NCBI GenBank assembly: GCA_022616595.1
Contig: JAKEEL010000117.1
Location: 1-12,782 of the forward strand
Source of the DNA: Methylococcaceae bacterium
Lineage (GTDB): Bacteria; Pseudomonadota; Gammaproteobacteria; Methylococcales; UBA1147
Length of the DNA: 12,782 nucleotides
Direction: 5' to 3'
Made by a program: the position numbers and the translations under genes. How positions within the stretch are numbered: the first letter of the stretch is position 1; each line of letters opens with the position of its first letter. Positions 1 to 7,039 of this stretch are shown here, one piece after another. The notes beneath the pieces were generated by a model. It ran no database searches and was not told where the DNA came from. It saw nothing but the letters and a program-made list of their open reading frames with translations.

Positions 1-1
1 A

Positions 2-270
2 TGTAGAGTGATATTTGAACTGCAATTGGAAGGCGGGTATACGGTCACATGCCCGGCGCTGGCGGGTGTAATCACAGAAGGAGACACCTTGGAACACGCA
101 CGATCAATGGCAAAAGACGCCATTGAAGGATACCTGGAAATTCTCCGGGAGATGAACAGCCGATCCCCCTTGAAGAACATACTCTTGGGCCGATATCAGA
201 GTATGAGAGGGACTCTCCGCTCTATCATAAAGCAATCCGGCTTCAGTCGGGCCATGGCGAGATAATATAG
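2..270 (+). pseudogene. hicB: HicB-type antitoxin gene, 5'-partial and frameshifted
   Basis: The first translated part (GTG at 8, but the frame is open to the window edge) reads EGGYTVTCPALAG, then ITEGDTLEHA, then AIEGYLEILRE. This is the hallmark of the HicB N-terminal partial-RNaseH-like fold, the antitoxin of HicA mRNA interferases. After codon 149-151 the original frame gives an unfamiliar tail ending at 265. Re-reading from 151 in the -1 frame gives DEQPIPLEEH, the normal HicB continuation, which runs to a TAG at 268-270. One base therefore appears to be missing near 149-153, a GAG-GAT collapsed to GAGAT. HicA normally lies just upstream and would be outside the window. The 3' end overlaps the end of the convergent gene at 243-1064. 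The shift could be real decay or a sequencing or assembly error. HicB identity is fairly secure; its functionality is doubtful. Confidence 0.8.
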
Positions 271-1064
271 ACCGGGCCGGCCACATCGCTGGCCGGAATG
301 CCTCCCGACAATGTGAATGTGCCGCCTGAAGGCGCCGCCCGGATGATATAGTCATTCATACGAGGGCCGCCGCCAGCAGATTGGCATATGTCGAAATGCG
401 GCTCTCCTGCGGCAGACGCCATGTTTATCGCAGCAATGTGCGAGAAGTCGACCCACACCACGATGTCGCAGTATTGCACTTCAATGGCCGATTTTCGCAC
501 GACCCTTCGGCGGTTGTAGACGTCGCGCGGGCTCTGCTGCGGGCCGAGGAGAAGCGCGTGGTCGATCTTTTTCAACCAATTGCCAACGAAGCCGTTGCAG
601 TCGAGGCCGATGAATTCGTTGCTGATGGCCTGTAATGCGTCCTGCCAACTGGTGTTCGGGTCGGCGAGCCAATCAGCACATTTTCTGCGCGGAGTGCCGA
701 TCTTGTCTTTTCCGAAAGCCTTGATGAAGCGATCGGAATAATCGTAGAAACACTTCATCACCGCGGCAATCGCCTCCGGCGAACCCTTGCCGGTGAAGAC
801 ATCGACATAACTCACGGTACCGCCGGCCCTGCTGCGGATATTGGCGGAATCCAGCGACATGAGCGCATCTTTGATCGAAAGCGCGTCCTGGGTGCCGCCC
901 TCGGCGGCGCTCGGGTGCGAACCGGCATCGTTATTCCGATATCGATTGACGGCGATCGATACCAGCTCACCCCCCACAGCAAACTTCATATTCTTGTATA
1001 GGTCCAGCATGTCGCTTGGGTAATAGACCGAGTTGTCGCTGCTGGGATCTTGGTCGCCTGCCAT
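243..1064 (-). CDS. putative papain/NlpC-P60-like cysteine hydrolase, 273 aa
   Basis: The ATG at 1064-1062 follows a GGGAG ribosome-binding site (1076-1072, 7-nt spacing), which supports this start. Around residues 153-164 the protein reads GLDCNGFVGNWL, matching the nucleophile motif DCSGFV of NlpC/P60 and related amidases (Cys156). It is followed by CDIVVWVDFSHIAAI (199-213), matching the GDxVxW...HVGI block that carries the catalytic His (His209). A later SAGGGPRMNDY stretch (229-239) resembles the strand after the His. The third catalytic residue is not evident; His223 is one candidate. The first 140 residues resemble nothing I know. There is no signal peptide or membrane segment, so an exported form would need a dedicated secretion route, as amidase effectors do. 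No immunity-like gene is visible beside it. Peptidoglycan or peptide amidase activity is inferred from the motif. The assignment to a papain-like fold is moderately sure and the substrate is unknown. Confidence 0.6.
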   Translation of the reverse strand: MAGDQDPSSDNSVYYPSDMLDLYKNMKFAVGGELVSIAVNRYRNNDAGSHPSAAEGGTQDALSIKDALMSLDSANIRSRAGGTVSYVDVFTGKGSPEAIAAVMKCFYDYSDRFIKAFGKDKIGTPRRKCADWLADPNTSWQDALQAISNEFIGLDCNGFVGNWLKKIDHALLLGPQQSPRDVYNRRRVVRKSAIEVQYCDIVVWVDFSHIAAINMASAAGEPHFDICQSAGGGPRMNDYIIRAAPSGGTFTLSGGIPASDVAGPVYIISPWPD

Positions 1065-1071
1065 CGATGAT

Positions 1072-1076
1072 CTCCC
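1072..1076 (-). promoter_or_regulatory. ribosome-binding site of the cysteine-hydrolase gene
   Basis: On the minus strand GGGAG sits 7 nt before the ATG at 1064-1062. It decides the start of the gene over downstream in-frame candidates. No convincing -35/-10 pair was found in the region further upstream (1090-1230). Confidence 0.55.
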
Positions 1077-1264
1077 ACGTCGATAGTTCGCAAAGTTTCA
1101 AGGAGAATAGGAAAAATAAACGGCCCTTTTTGTTCAACGGAAGGGTACTCGAACCCTCATGAGTTATCAATTCTGATGAGGATGAATGAAAAAATCGGAT
1201 TTCAGAATGTTCGAAATGCGCAATTTCGCCATGATTTGGAAGCATTGTGGCATTGTGGCAGTTT

Positions 1265-1526
1265 GGCGGAATGCTGGCCGAGTAGGACAGTCGGTTGCGG
1301 ACTGAACCGGTGAAAGCAGATAGTGATTTCGAATCAGGTTGAGTCTGGGGCGCGGAACTAAAGCGGCCAAGCGTTGCATGAATTCAAGGGGTGACAACAC
1401 GATATGGGTAGTTCCGTCTTGGTACGGGCTTTTGAGTTGCAGCACGACGTCGCCGGCGCGGTTGTATTTAAGCCGTTCGTTGGCAATCGCCGGACGCGTG
1501 ATGTAGCGACACGGGCGTTCGAGTGG
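1265..1526 (-). pseudogene. IS91-family (Y2) transposase, C-terminal fragment
   Basis: The minus-strand frame reads LERPCRYITRPAIANERL, then LKSPYQDGTTHIVLSPLEF, then MQRLAALVPRPRLNLIR. This is the characteristic C-terminal region of IS91/IS801/IS1294-type rolling-circle transposases (the CRYITRPA.A..RL block and the DGTTH...P..F..RLAALVP.P...L.R block). The fragment is about 87 codons with no internal stop. Past roughly residue RNHYLLSP the similarity fades and the element's 3' terminus cannot be placed. It begins abruptly at 1526, only 13 bp before the ATG of the IS1595-type transposase on the opposite strand. The matching upstream piece of the same transposase family is at 2446-2610, so the two pieces are probably one disrupted gene. 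No full-length gene or start exists, so it is a remnant. Confidence 0.8.
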
Positions 1527-2447
1527 ATTGCGCTGAACATGATACTTACCCGGTTGCTGGGCGTGACTATCCCGGGACAGAGCGGCAGTTTCTGGGCTGG
1601 TTCCGGGACGATGACGCCTGTGCGTCCTACCTGCAGAAGATCCGGTGGCCAACGGGATTTGTTTGTCGGCAATGCGGGACATCGGGCGAGCCTTATCGGG
1701 CGTCTCGGCGGCGGCTGGTTTGCCGCTTCTGTGCTGCTCATGCCACAGTGACGGCCGGCACGCTCTGCGCCGGGACGCGTACACCGTTGACGGCATGGTT
1801 TACCGCGATCTGGTACGTGACGGGTCAGAAGTATGGCGCCAGTGCCCCGGGTTTGAAAAGGATTTTGGGTCTTGGCGGTTATGAGACGGCGTGGACCATG
1901 CTTCACAAGTTGCGGCGGGCGATCGTCGCGATCGCCTTGGAAATCCCCGAACCGAAGGGCTTTGGTCGGGTCAGGATGCAGCGTATACCGGATGTCTCCG
2001 ATCACAGTCTGACCGCGTTCGTGTGTAGCACGGTTCGGCCGGGTTCGGTAGTCCGCACGGACGGATGGAGCGGCTACAACGAGCTTGCCAGTCACGGTTA
2101 CCAGCAGCAGCGGGTTTGTGTTGTCGGCTACAGGTGATCCCGCACACGTCGTGGCCGGGCGTGCACCGGGTTGCTTCTCTCGTCAAACGCTGGCTGCTCG
2201 GTACGCATCAGGGGGCTGTACGGCGAGAACATCTGGATGATTACCTCAATGAGTACACGTTTCGGTTCAACCGTCGCACATCCCGTTCTCGTGGACTCTT
2301 GTTCTACCGTTTACTCGAAACGGCGGTTGTCACTGACCCGACTCCCTATGAGGCCATCGTACGAGGCCGAGCCACCCGCCATACCCTCGTCAGTAAATAG
2401 GTCGTAACCCCAACATGTTGTCCTTTGTGGAGCGAAGGGGATAGCCC
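1527..2447 (+). mobile_element. degenerate IS1595-family insertion sequence nested in an IS91 remnant
   Basis: This span covers the IS1595-type transposase pseudogene (1539-2400) and the sequence up to a possible right terminal repeat (read inward on the minus strand from 2447 as GGGCTATCCCC). IS91 transposase fragments on the minus strand abut both sides, in the order expected for an insertion into that gene. The IS91 gene lacks the roughly 80-100 residues usually found between the two blocks. The IS1595 left end also lacks its usual leader and terminal repeat. A deletion through the left junction after insertion would explain both. The left boundary is set by the end of IS91 similarity, not by an observed terminal repeat, and no target duplication could be identified. 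Confidence 0.6.
1539..2400 (+). pseudogene. IS1595-family (ISXO2-like) transposase, deleted and multiply frameshifted
   Basis: The start is MILTRLLGV (ATG 1539). One base is missing near 1563-1566, and the reading continues as DYPGTERQFLGWF and IRWPTGFVCRQCG, then CRFC: the N-terminal zinc ribbon of IS1595 transposases. The helix WTMLHKLRRA (to about 1920) is joined directly to IVAIALEIPEPKGFG, so the usual segment with the first catalytic acid (VDETYxGG) is absent. Further on VVRTDGWSGYNEL holds the second acid. At 2118-2153 the reading moves to a third frame (VLSATGDPAHVV), then near 2154 to a further frame giving PGVHRVASLVKRWLL and LDDYLNEYTFRFNRR, the C-terminal part with the last acid, ending in TAG at 2398-2400. 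One internal deletion and three frameshifts make it inactive. Family membership is clear from these blocks in their normal order. Confidence 0.85.
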
Positions 2448-2610
2448 ATTTAGTCATAAGCCATTGGATGATCCGACCAAGTAGGGCCTGCATCTGCTCG
2501 GAGGTCGGTGCATGTACGGGTTGGAATACCGGTATGCCGCCATCGATGCGATAGACGCCATCGAGGAACGGGCAATGTAGCTGGATATTGAGATTATTCC
2601 GGGCTATCCC
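2438..2610. repeat. 10-bp exact inverted repeat flanking the IS91 middle fragment
   Basis: GGGATAGCCC at 2438-2447 and its exact reverse complement GGGCTATCCC at 2601-2610 enclose the IS91 fragment. The similarity continues loosely beyond the ten bases (CTTCGCTCC against TGCCCTTCACCC). The left copy lies where the right terminal repeat of the IS1595 remnant is expected, so the right copy may be the end of a second, otherwise lost element of the same type. Chance cannot be excluded for ten bases. Confidence 0.4.
2446..2610 (-). pseudogene. IS91-family transposase, middle fragment
   Basis: The minus-strand frame from about 2610 reads NNLNIQLHCPFLDGVYRIDG, then PVFQPVHAPTSEQMQALLG and RIIQWLMTKW. 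This is the central block of IS91-type Y2 transposases, where NLNIHFHxLFLDGVY carries the HUH metal-binding pair. Here the first His appears replaced by Gln (QLH instead of HLH or HFH; codon CAG at 2583-2581), a further sign of decay. The fragment stops at the presumed right end of the IS1595 element and resumes, after a missing part, at 1526-1265. Upstream on the minus strand an in-frame TGA and loss of similarity mark the end of recognisable sequence. Confidence 0.75.
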
Positions 2611-3014
2611 TGCCCTTCACCCGGTTGGGGCCAGCCTGCGGCTGTTCAAAATCGCTTCAGCTGAGTTTGCCCGCGATTTTACCGTTCCATTCTGTTTTCT
2701 TGTATAAAACTAAAGACCCGAAAGAAAGATGGTTTATTCACAACAGCCGGAGGTCCGATTATCCGACCGCTTCGGAATTCGCGCGTAAATGTCAATCAAA
2801 TCAGCGGGTTCGGCACGCTTTGACGGTTTCCTAAAGACTGGCAGAAAATGTGCAGGAGCCACAGCAATGGAGCTTGGCGTGCCACGGTCGTTCGGACGGT
2901 CGCGTTTCGGGCTGTCCTGCGTTATGGTATGTTTTTTCGGATTTATTGTTGGGCGAATTGTCCGACCATCCGTCATTCGGAAACCTCGATGTAATACAGA
3001 TTCAGGTCAAATAC
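2611..3014. other. gene-free stretch between IS debris and export operon
   Basis: No frame here has protein-like composition or a recognisable motif. It holds a perfect 8-bp stem with a 17-nt loop (2648-2680). A TATAAA at 2703-2708 lacks a good -35 partner; TTTACC is 19 bp upstream. There is also a loose cluster of GTCCGA/TCGGAC words near 2752, 2893 and 2958. The promoter of the downstream operon is expected in this interval, but I cannot fix it from sequence alone. Confidence 0.5.
2648..2680. repeat. 8-bp stem-loop
   Basis: AAAATCGC (2648-2655) and GCGATTTT (2673-2680) are exact reverse complements around a 17-nt loop. The right arm ends in four T residues, but the stem is short and A/T-rich at its base, so a terminator role is only possible. 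It could equally be a remnant of an insertion-sequence end. Confidence 0.3.
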
Positions 3015-4439
3015 GTGTACAGGTGTCAACTCAAGAATCATCGATCGGCGATTGTGCCTAAGATCCTACTCTACATATCTTTGTTCGCTGCCTCGGCATG
3101 TTCCTATTTCAGCCCCGAATACACACGCCCGGATACACCCATCAAGAAAAGTTGGGTGCGTCATGTTCCCGAGAATGTTTCGGCGACTGAAACGATTCGG
3201 CCCGATTGGTGGAGAAGTTTCGGAGATCCCTATCTGGATGACCTGGTCGCCAGAGCGATCGACCAGAATCTGGATCTGAAAATTCTCGCGGCGCGTACCG
3301 GGGTGGCCCAGGCTACCATCGGCCAGGTCAATGCAGCCCGTTTACCGACCGTTGAAGGCGCATTCGGCGCCCGGTTCATCAAGGCGCCGGGGCAGAACAT
3401 GCAGAAAAGTTACAGCTACGCGCTCGGGTTAAGCTGGGAAATCGATATCTGGGGGAAAATTCAAAAGAGTGTGGAAGCGCAAGAAGCCGAGGTCCAGGCA
3501 ACGGAAGCGGACTGGCGGGCCGGATATCTCGAAATTGTCTCGGGCGTTGCACAGATTTATTTTCAGATCCGCCTCCTGGACGAGCAGATTCAACAGCAAA
3601 AAAGCTCTGTGACCGCAAATCGCCGCATCCTCGAAATCCAGAAGGCGATGTTTGACGAAGGCATGATTCCCGAGAGCAGCGTGTTGCAGCAAAGCGCCGA
3701 GGTGGATCGATTCGAGAGAGACTTGATGGAACTGGAACGCTTCAGGGAACTGGCCGAAAACGGACTGGCGACCATCCTCGGCATTCCGGCCGGGGATTTC
3801 AGGGTTCCACCCGGATCGCTTCGAGGCGTGGTCCATCTGATCGAGCTGCCGCTGGGCCTTCCGATGGATCTTCTGCTGAACCGTCCCGATATTATTGCGG
3901 CGGAATTCCGGGTGCTGCAGGTTCACAATTTAATCAGCGAGGCCCGGCGCGGACTGTTGCCGACCGTCAGCATCACCGGAAAGGGCGGGATGTCGAGCAT
4001 AAAACTGACCGATCTGTCCCGAGCCTTTACCTACGGGCTCGACCCGAGCATCGAGTTGCCATTTCTCGACCCGAGCATATACGCTAGAATAGACGTGACC
4101 GAAGCCGAGGTGAATGTGGTCAAGGAAGAATACCGCAGGACCGTGATCACGGCATTCGAGGAAGTGGAAAATGCGTTGGTCAGCCTGGCCAGCCATAAAA
4201 GTCAGAAGGCGGAACTGGAAGAGCGCTTGAAGAAGCTTCAGGCGGTGGCCGCAACATTCCGCGCCCAACTGTCGGAAGGCGTGATCTCGCAGCTCCAGGT
4301 ACTCGAATCCGAACGCTCGTTACTGGTTGCTGAACAGCTGCTTTCCCGCAACCACCAAGACATTCTGATCGATACGATAGAGCTTTACAAGGCGCTCGGG
4401 GGCGGCTGGCCGAAACTGGAAATTAAAGAGGCAAGTTGA
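3015..4439 (+). CDS. TolC/NodT-family outer-membrane factor lipoprotein
   Basis: This is the outer-membrane channel of a tripartite export system. The typical NodT markers are in order: YTRPDTP after the lipobox, WWRSFGDPYLDDLVARAI, a helical repeat with LDLKILAARTGVAQA, SWEIDIWGKI, LLNRPDIIAAE opening the second repeat, then EARRGLLPTVSITGKGG and a C-terminal helix with FEEVENAL. The signal peptide has hydrophobic ILLYISLF and lipobox ASAC, which predicts lipidation of that Cys. The start is uncertain. The GTG at 3015 has a weak AGG 8 nt upstream and gives a basic n-region (474 aa). The GTG at 3054 gives a shorter signal peptide (461 aa) without a visible ribosome-binding site. Both lengths suit the family. 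It lies 128 bp upstream of the FHA gene on the same strand and most likely provides the exit duct for the ABC exporter and HlyD protein downstream. Confidence 0.88.
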   Translation: MYRCQLKNHRSAIVPKILLYISLFAASACSYFSPEYTRPDTPIKKSWVRHVPENVSATETIRPDWWRSFGDPYLDDLVARAIDQNLDLKILAARTGVAQATIGQVNAARLPTVEGAFGARFIKAPGQNMQKSYSYALGLSWEIDIWGKIQKSVEAQEAEVQATEADWRAGYLEIVSGVAQIYFQIRLLDEQIQQQKSSVTANRRILEIQKAMFDEGMIPESSVLQQSAEVDRFERDLMELERFRELAENGLATILGIPAGDFRVPPGSLRGVVHLIELPLGLPMDLLLNRPDIIAAEFRVLQVHNLISEARRGLLPTVSITGKGGMSSIKLTDLSRAFTYGLDPSIELPFLDPSIYARIDVTEAEVNVVKEEYRRTVITAFEEVENALVSLASHKSQKAELEERLKKLQAVAATFRAQLSEGVISQLQVLESERSLLVAEQLLSRNHQDILIDTIELYKALGGGWPKLEIKEAS

Positions 4440-4567
4440 TTCGTTGATTGACAGCAATTGTCGGATGCGCTGCGCGCACACGGAAGGTTTGTTCGGTCCA
4501 CCCCGGGGAGCCAGGATGTTGATCCGGCTCGACCCCATCGAACAATGACATAAAAATCCAGAAAAAC

Positions 4568-7039
4568 ATGCAGGTCAAACTGATCCCTTCGCCCGGATCC
4601 GGGCTCGATGAAATAATCATCGAAGACCAGGTTTTTTCCGTGGGCCGCAACCACAAGCCTTTCGAATCCTATCCCGCGGCGATCGTCGGTCAATTGTCCA
4701 GGAGGCACGCACGGATCTTCAAGGAAAACGGCCAGCTATTTCTCGTCGATACCGGAAGTCGGAACGGGACCTCGCTGAATGGTAAGAAGCTGAAAGACAA
4801 TCCTGTTTCAGTTTCGAATGGCGATGTGATCGGCTTCAGCAGCCAGCTGATCTACAGCGTAGCCGTCGATGATCGGAAAAGCCCGGACTCGACCGTATTG
4901 GCCAGCGACGCCGAAATTCGCTTGGTGCTGATTCCGAGCGAAACCGCATTGGAATCCATCGTCGTGACACGCTTTCCTTTTCTGGTCAGCAAAACCGACC
5001 GCGTGTTTGCGAAGAGCCCGCCCGAATACGCTCAGGACATTCGCTATCTATCGCGGAAACATGCGTATTTCTATGTAAAGGATGCCGAAGTCCATATCGA
5101 AGATCTCGGCAGCACCAACGGGACCTACGTCAACGAAGTCCGTCTGAGCGAACAGCCGGCTACATTGAAAAACGGAGATACTCTCGGATTCGGCGGGAAA
5201 CGTCTCGTCTACGGCGTAAACATCGAGATCAAGTATCCGCTGAAGTCAGCCATGACCGGGCTTCCGGATAATGGCGTCGAAACCCGAATGCAGGAGATCG
5301 TCGACCAACAGAAAACGACATTCGTCGCCAATCCGAATTCATTTCTGGAAATTTTCTGCGCCGGGCAGGACGAATCGGAATCCCCGATTGAAGAGGAAAT
5401 CAATCCCGAAATTGACAATCTTGCGAAAAGCCCCGGACCCGCGAAAACGCCGGTCGGACGATTTTACCGAAAATCGCGCATATTCCTGCAGCAGGCCAGG
5501 GCGGCTTTATCCGAGGAAACCACGGATAAAAGAAAGATCTGGATCATCGCCGCGGCCTTTGCGTTGATCACCGCGGCCGGCGCCGCATTGTACTGGAAAG
5601 ATGCCAGCAAACGCGACATCCAGGACTTCATGGAGCAGGCAAACTACGAACGGGCACTGGAACTGGCCAACGACTATCTGGAGGAGCACCCGGATGACAA
5701 GGAGATCGGCAGGATTGCAACCGAAGCGATGCTGAAATACCGCGTCCCGCGATGGGTCGACTCCATCCAAAACAAGGAGTATCGGAATGCCCGGGAAATA
5801 ATCGGGGAAGCGGCCGATGAGGATACCGCGCACAACGATGAAAATGCCAAGCTGATCGGAGTTCTCGAGTGGGTCGGCAATCTCGAACAGTTCATCGATT
5901 ATCGGGGCGGAATCGAGGCTCCTCTAACGATTTTCAAACACGAACAGCCGATCGGCGATCTTCTCGAGTGGTGGGAGGTCGATGAAGAAGGCCACAGCAA
6001 ATCCCTGCATCTGATTGCCAATTCGGTCCCGCAATTCAAGGCCATTCACGCGCGGACTTTCAAAGATCTTCGGATTTTGAAAAACGACCAGTCGTTGTAT
6101 CTGAAAGCGATCGAGCAGTTGAAGGCCGCAATCGCGACGAAGCTCGCCAGCCATCAAGCGCAAGAATTATCCGGGATCTTCGATAAATTCGAACAGAAAT
6201 ATCCGCGCATCCAGGGCATGGATCAGGTTCGACGCGACCTGGACGCTTATCTTGCGTTCGAGCGCGAAATCGAACGCCGGAATCTGCGCGGCGTGATTGC
6301 ATTTTTGTCCGAAAATCCGCTGACCATCCCCCTTTTCAAGGAAAAGCTCGATGAATTGACCAGCAAGGACCTGCCGCCCGAAGAATTTCGTGCCTCCTAC
6401 CTGCGATCGTCCGAGGCCTGGAGGAGCGGTAATCTCGACGAAGCGATCGAGATTCTCGGCGCACTCAGCGAAAGCGCCTGGAGGGAATTCGCAGACCCGG
6501 AACTGGAACGCAAAAAACAGATTCGTGAACGATTCCGCGTACTCGGCGCAACGTCGGGCACCGAGAATTATGGGGCGGAGATATTGGAATTCCACAACCT
6601 GCTCGACAAACAGGAAGACATCTATTTTCTTGACGCCATCGATTCGGAAGTCGAAGAGCAGACCGGCCAAATTTCGAAACAGGCCGAAATTGAAATGCAG
6701 TTGGCAAAAACCGCCTGGCAGTCCTATGTATCGAACGGCAGGATTACCGGAATACAACGGCTTGAATCCGGTATTTCCGAGGTATTCAGGAATCAGGCGA
6801 AGAAACTCTCGGACGCCTTTCGCCATGCCGAACGCGGCATGCGCTTCTATGAAGCAGCCCCGGTCAGCTATTCAGCCGAGCCGAAAGCATTGTATGATGA
6901 GATTTTGCGGGAAGCCAGACTACAGCGGCAATCTTTGATTGAACGCGAAAATGTTCTGGACCCTCAGACCTTGGAAGTCAAACTGAAGCTGTTACCGGAA
7001 CCTTCGGATTCGGTTGCCGATGATGCGGTCGAACCATGA
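4568..7039 (+). CDS. double-FHA, single-pass membrane protein with large helical C-terminal region, 823 aa
   Basis: Two forkhead-associated domains form the N-terminus. FHA1 (about 22-95) has VGR (25-27), LSRRH (43-47) and GSRNGTSLNG (63-72), the full phosphothreonine-binding signature. FHA2 (about 135-215) has LSRKH (161-165) and DLGSTNGTYVN (179-189), but its first loop reads VSK (140-142) where GR is normal, so its binding loop looks degenerate. A linker rich in acidic residues and Pro leads to one transmembrane helix (324-343, WIIAAAFALITAAGAALYW) with basic residues on its N-terminal side. That places the FHA domains in the cytoplasm and the remaining 480 residues in the periplasm. The tail is almost all alpha-helical, with a TPR-like start (NYERALELANDYLEEHP, 359-375), and matches nothing I can name. 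The start codon lacks a clear ribosome-binding site. The stop overlaps the HlyD start by 4 bp, implying coupled translation. FHA domains usually read Thr phosphorylation, but no kinase lies in the window. A scaffold or regulator of the export complex is inferred. Confidence 0.88.
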   Translation: MQVKLIPSPGSGLDEIIIEDQVFSVGRNHKPFESYPAAIVGQLSRRHARIFKENGQLFLVDTGSRNGTSLNGKKLKDNPVSVSNGDVIGFSSQLIYSVAVDDRKSPDSTVLASDAEIRLVLIPSETALESIVVTRFPFLVSKTDRVFAKSPPEYAQDIRYLSRKHAYFYVKDAEVHIEDLGSTNGTYVNEVRLSEQPATLKNGDTLGFGGKRLVYGVNIEIKYPLKSAMTGLPDNGVETRMQEIVDQQKTTFVANPNSFLEIFCAGQDESESPIEEEINPEIDNLAKSPGPAKTPVGRFYRKSRIFLQQARAALSEETTDKRKIWIIAAAFALITAAGAALYWKDASKRDIQDFMEQANYERALELANDYLEEHPDDKEIGRIATEAMLKYRVPRWVDSIQNKEYRNAREIIGEAADEDTAHNDENAKLIGVLEWVGNLEQFIDYRGGIEAPLTIFKHEQPIGDLLEWWEVDEEGHSKSLHLIANSVPQFKAIHARTFKDLRILKNDQSLYLKAIEQLKAAIATKLASHQAQELSGIFDKFEQKYPRIQGMDQVRRDLDAYLAFEREIERRNLRGVIAFLSENPLTIPLFKEKLDELTSKDLPPEEFRASYLRSSEAWRSGNLDEAIEILGALSESAWREFADPELERKKQIRERFRVLGATSGTENYGAEILEFHNLLDKQEDIYFLDAIDSEVEEQTGQISKQAEIEMQLAKTAWQSYVSNGRITGIQRLESGISEVFRNQAKKLSDAFRHAERGMRFYEAAPVSYSAEPKALYDEILREARLQRQSLIERENVLDPQTLEVKLKLLPEPSDSVADDAVEP

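Noticed and set aside
1136..1165. tRNA T-arm-like stretch on the minus strand (GGGTTCGAGTACCC), possibly a tRNA 3' end or attachment site
   Set aside because: The stem pairing is imperfect for a T arm. No anticodon arm, D arm or matching 5' acceptor strand lies upstream and no integrase is in the window, so it is most likely chance.
1241..1258. Tandem 8-bp repeat (CATTGTGG twice)
   Set aside because: Only two units in IS-remnant flanking sequence; too short to claim a function.
2625..2834. Short plus-strand open frame in the region before the operon
   Set aside because: No ribosome-binding site, no similarity, odd composition, and it overlaps other equally weak frames.
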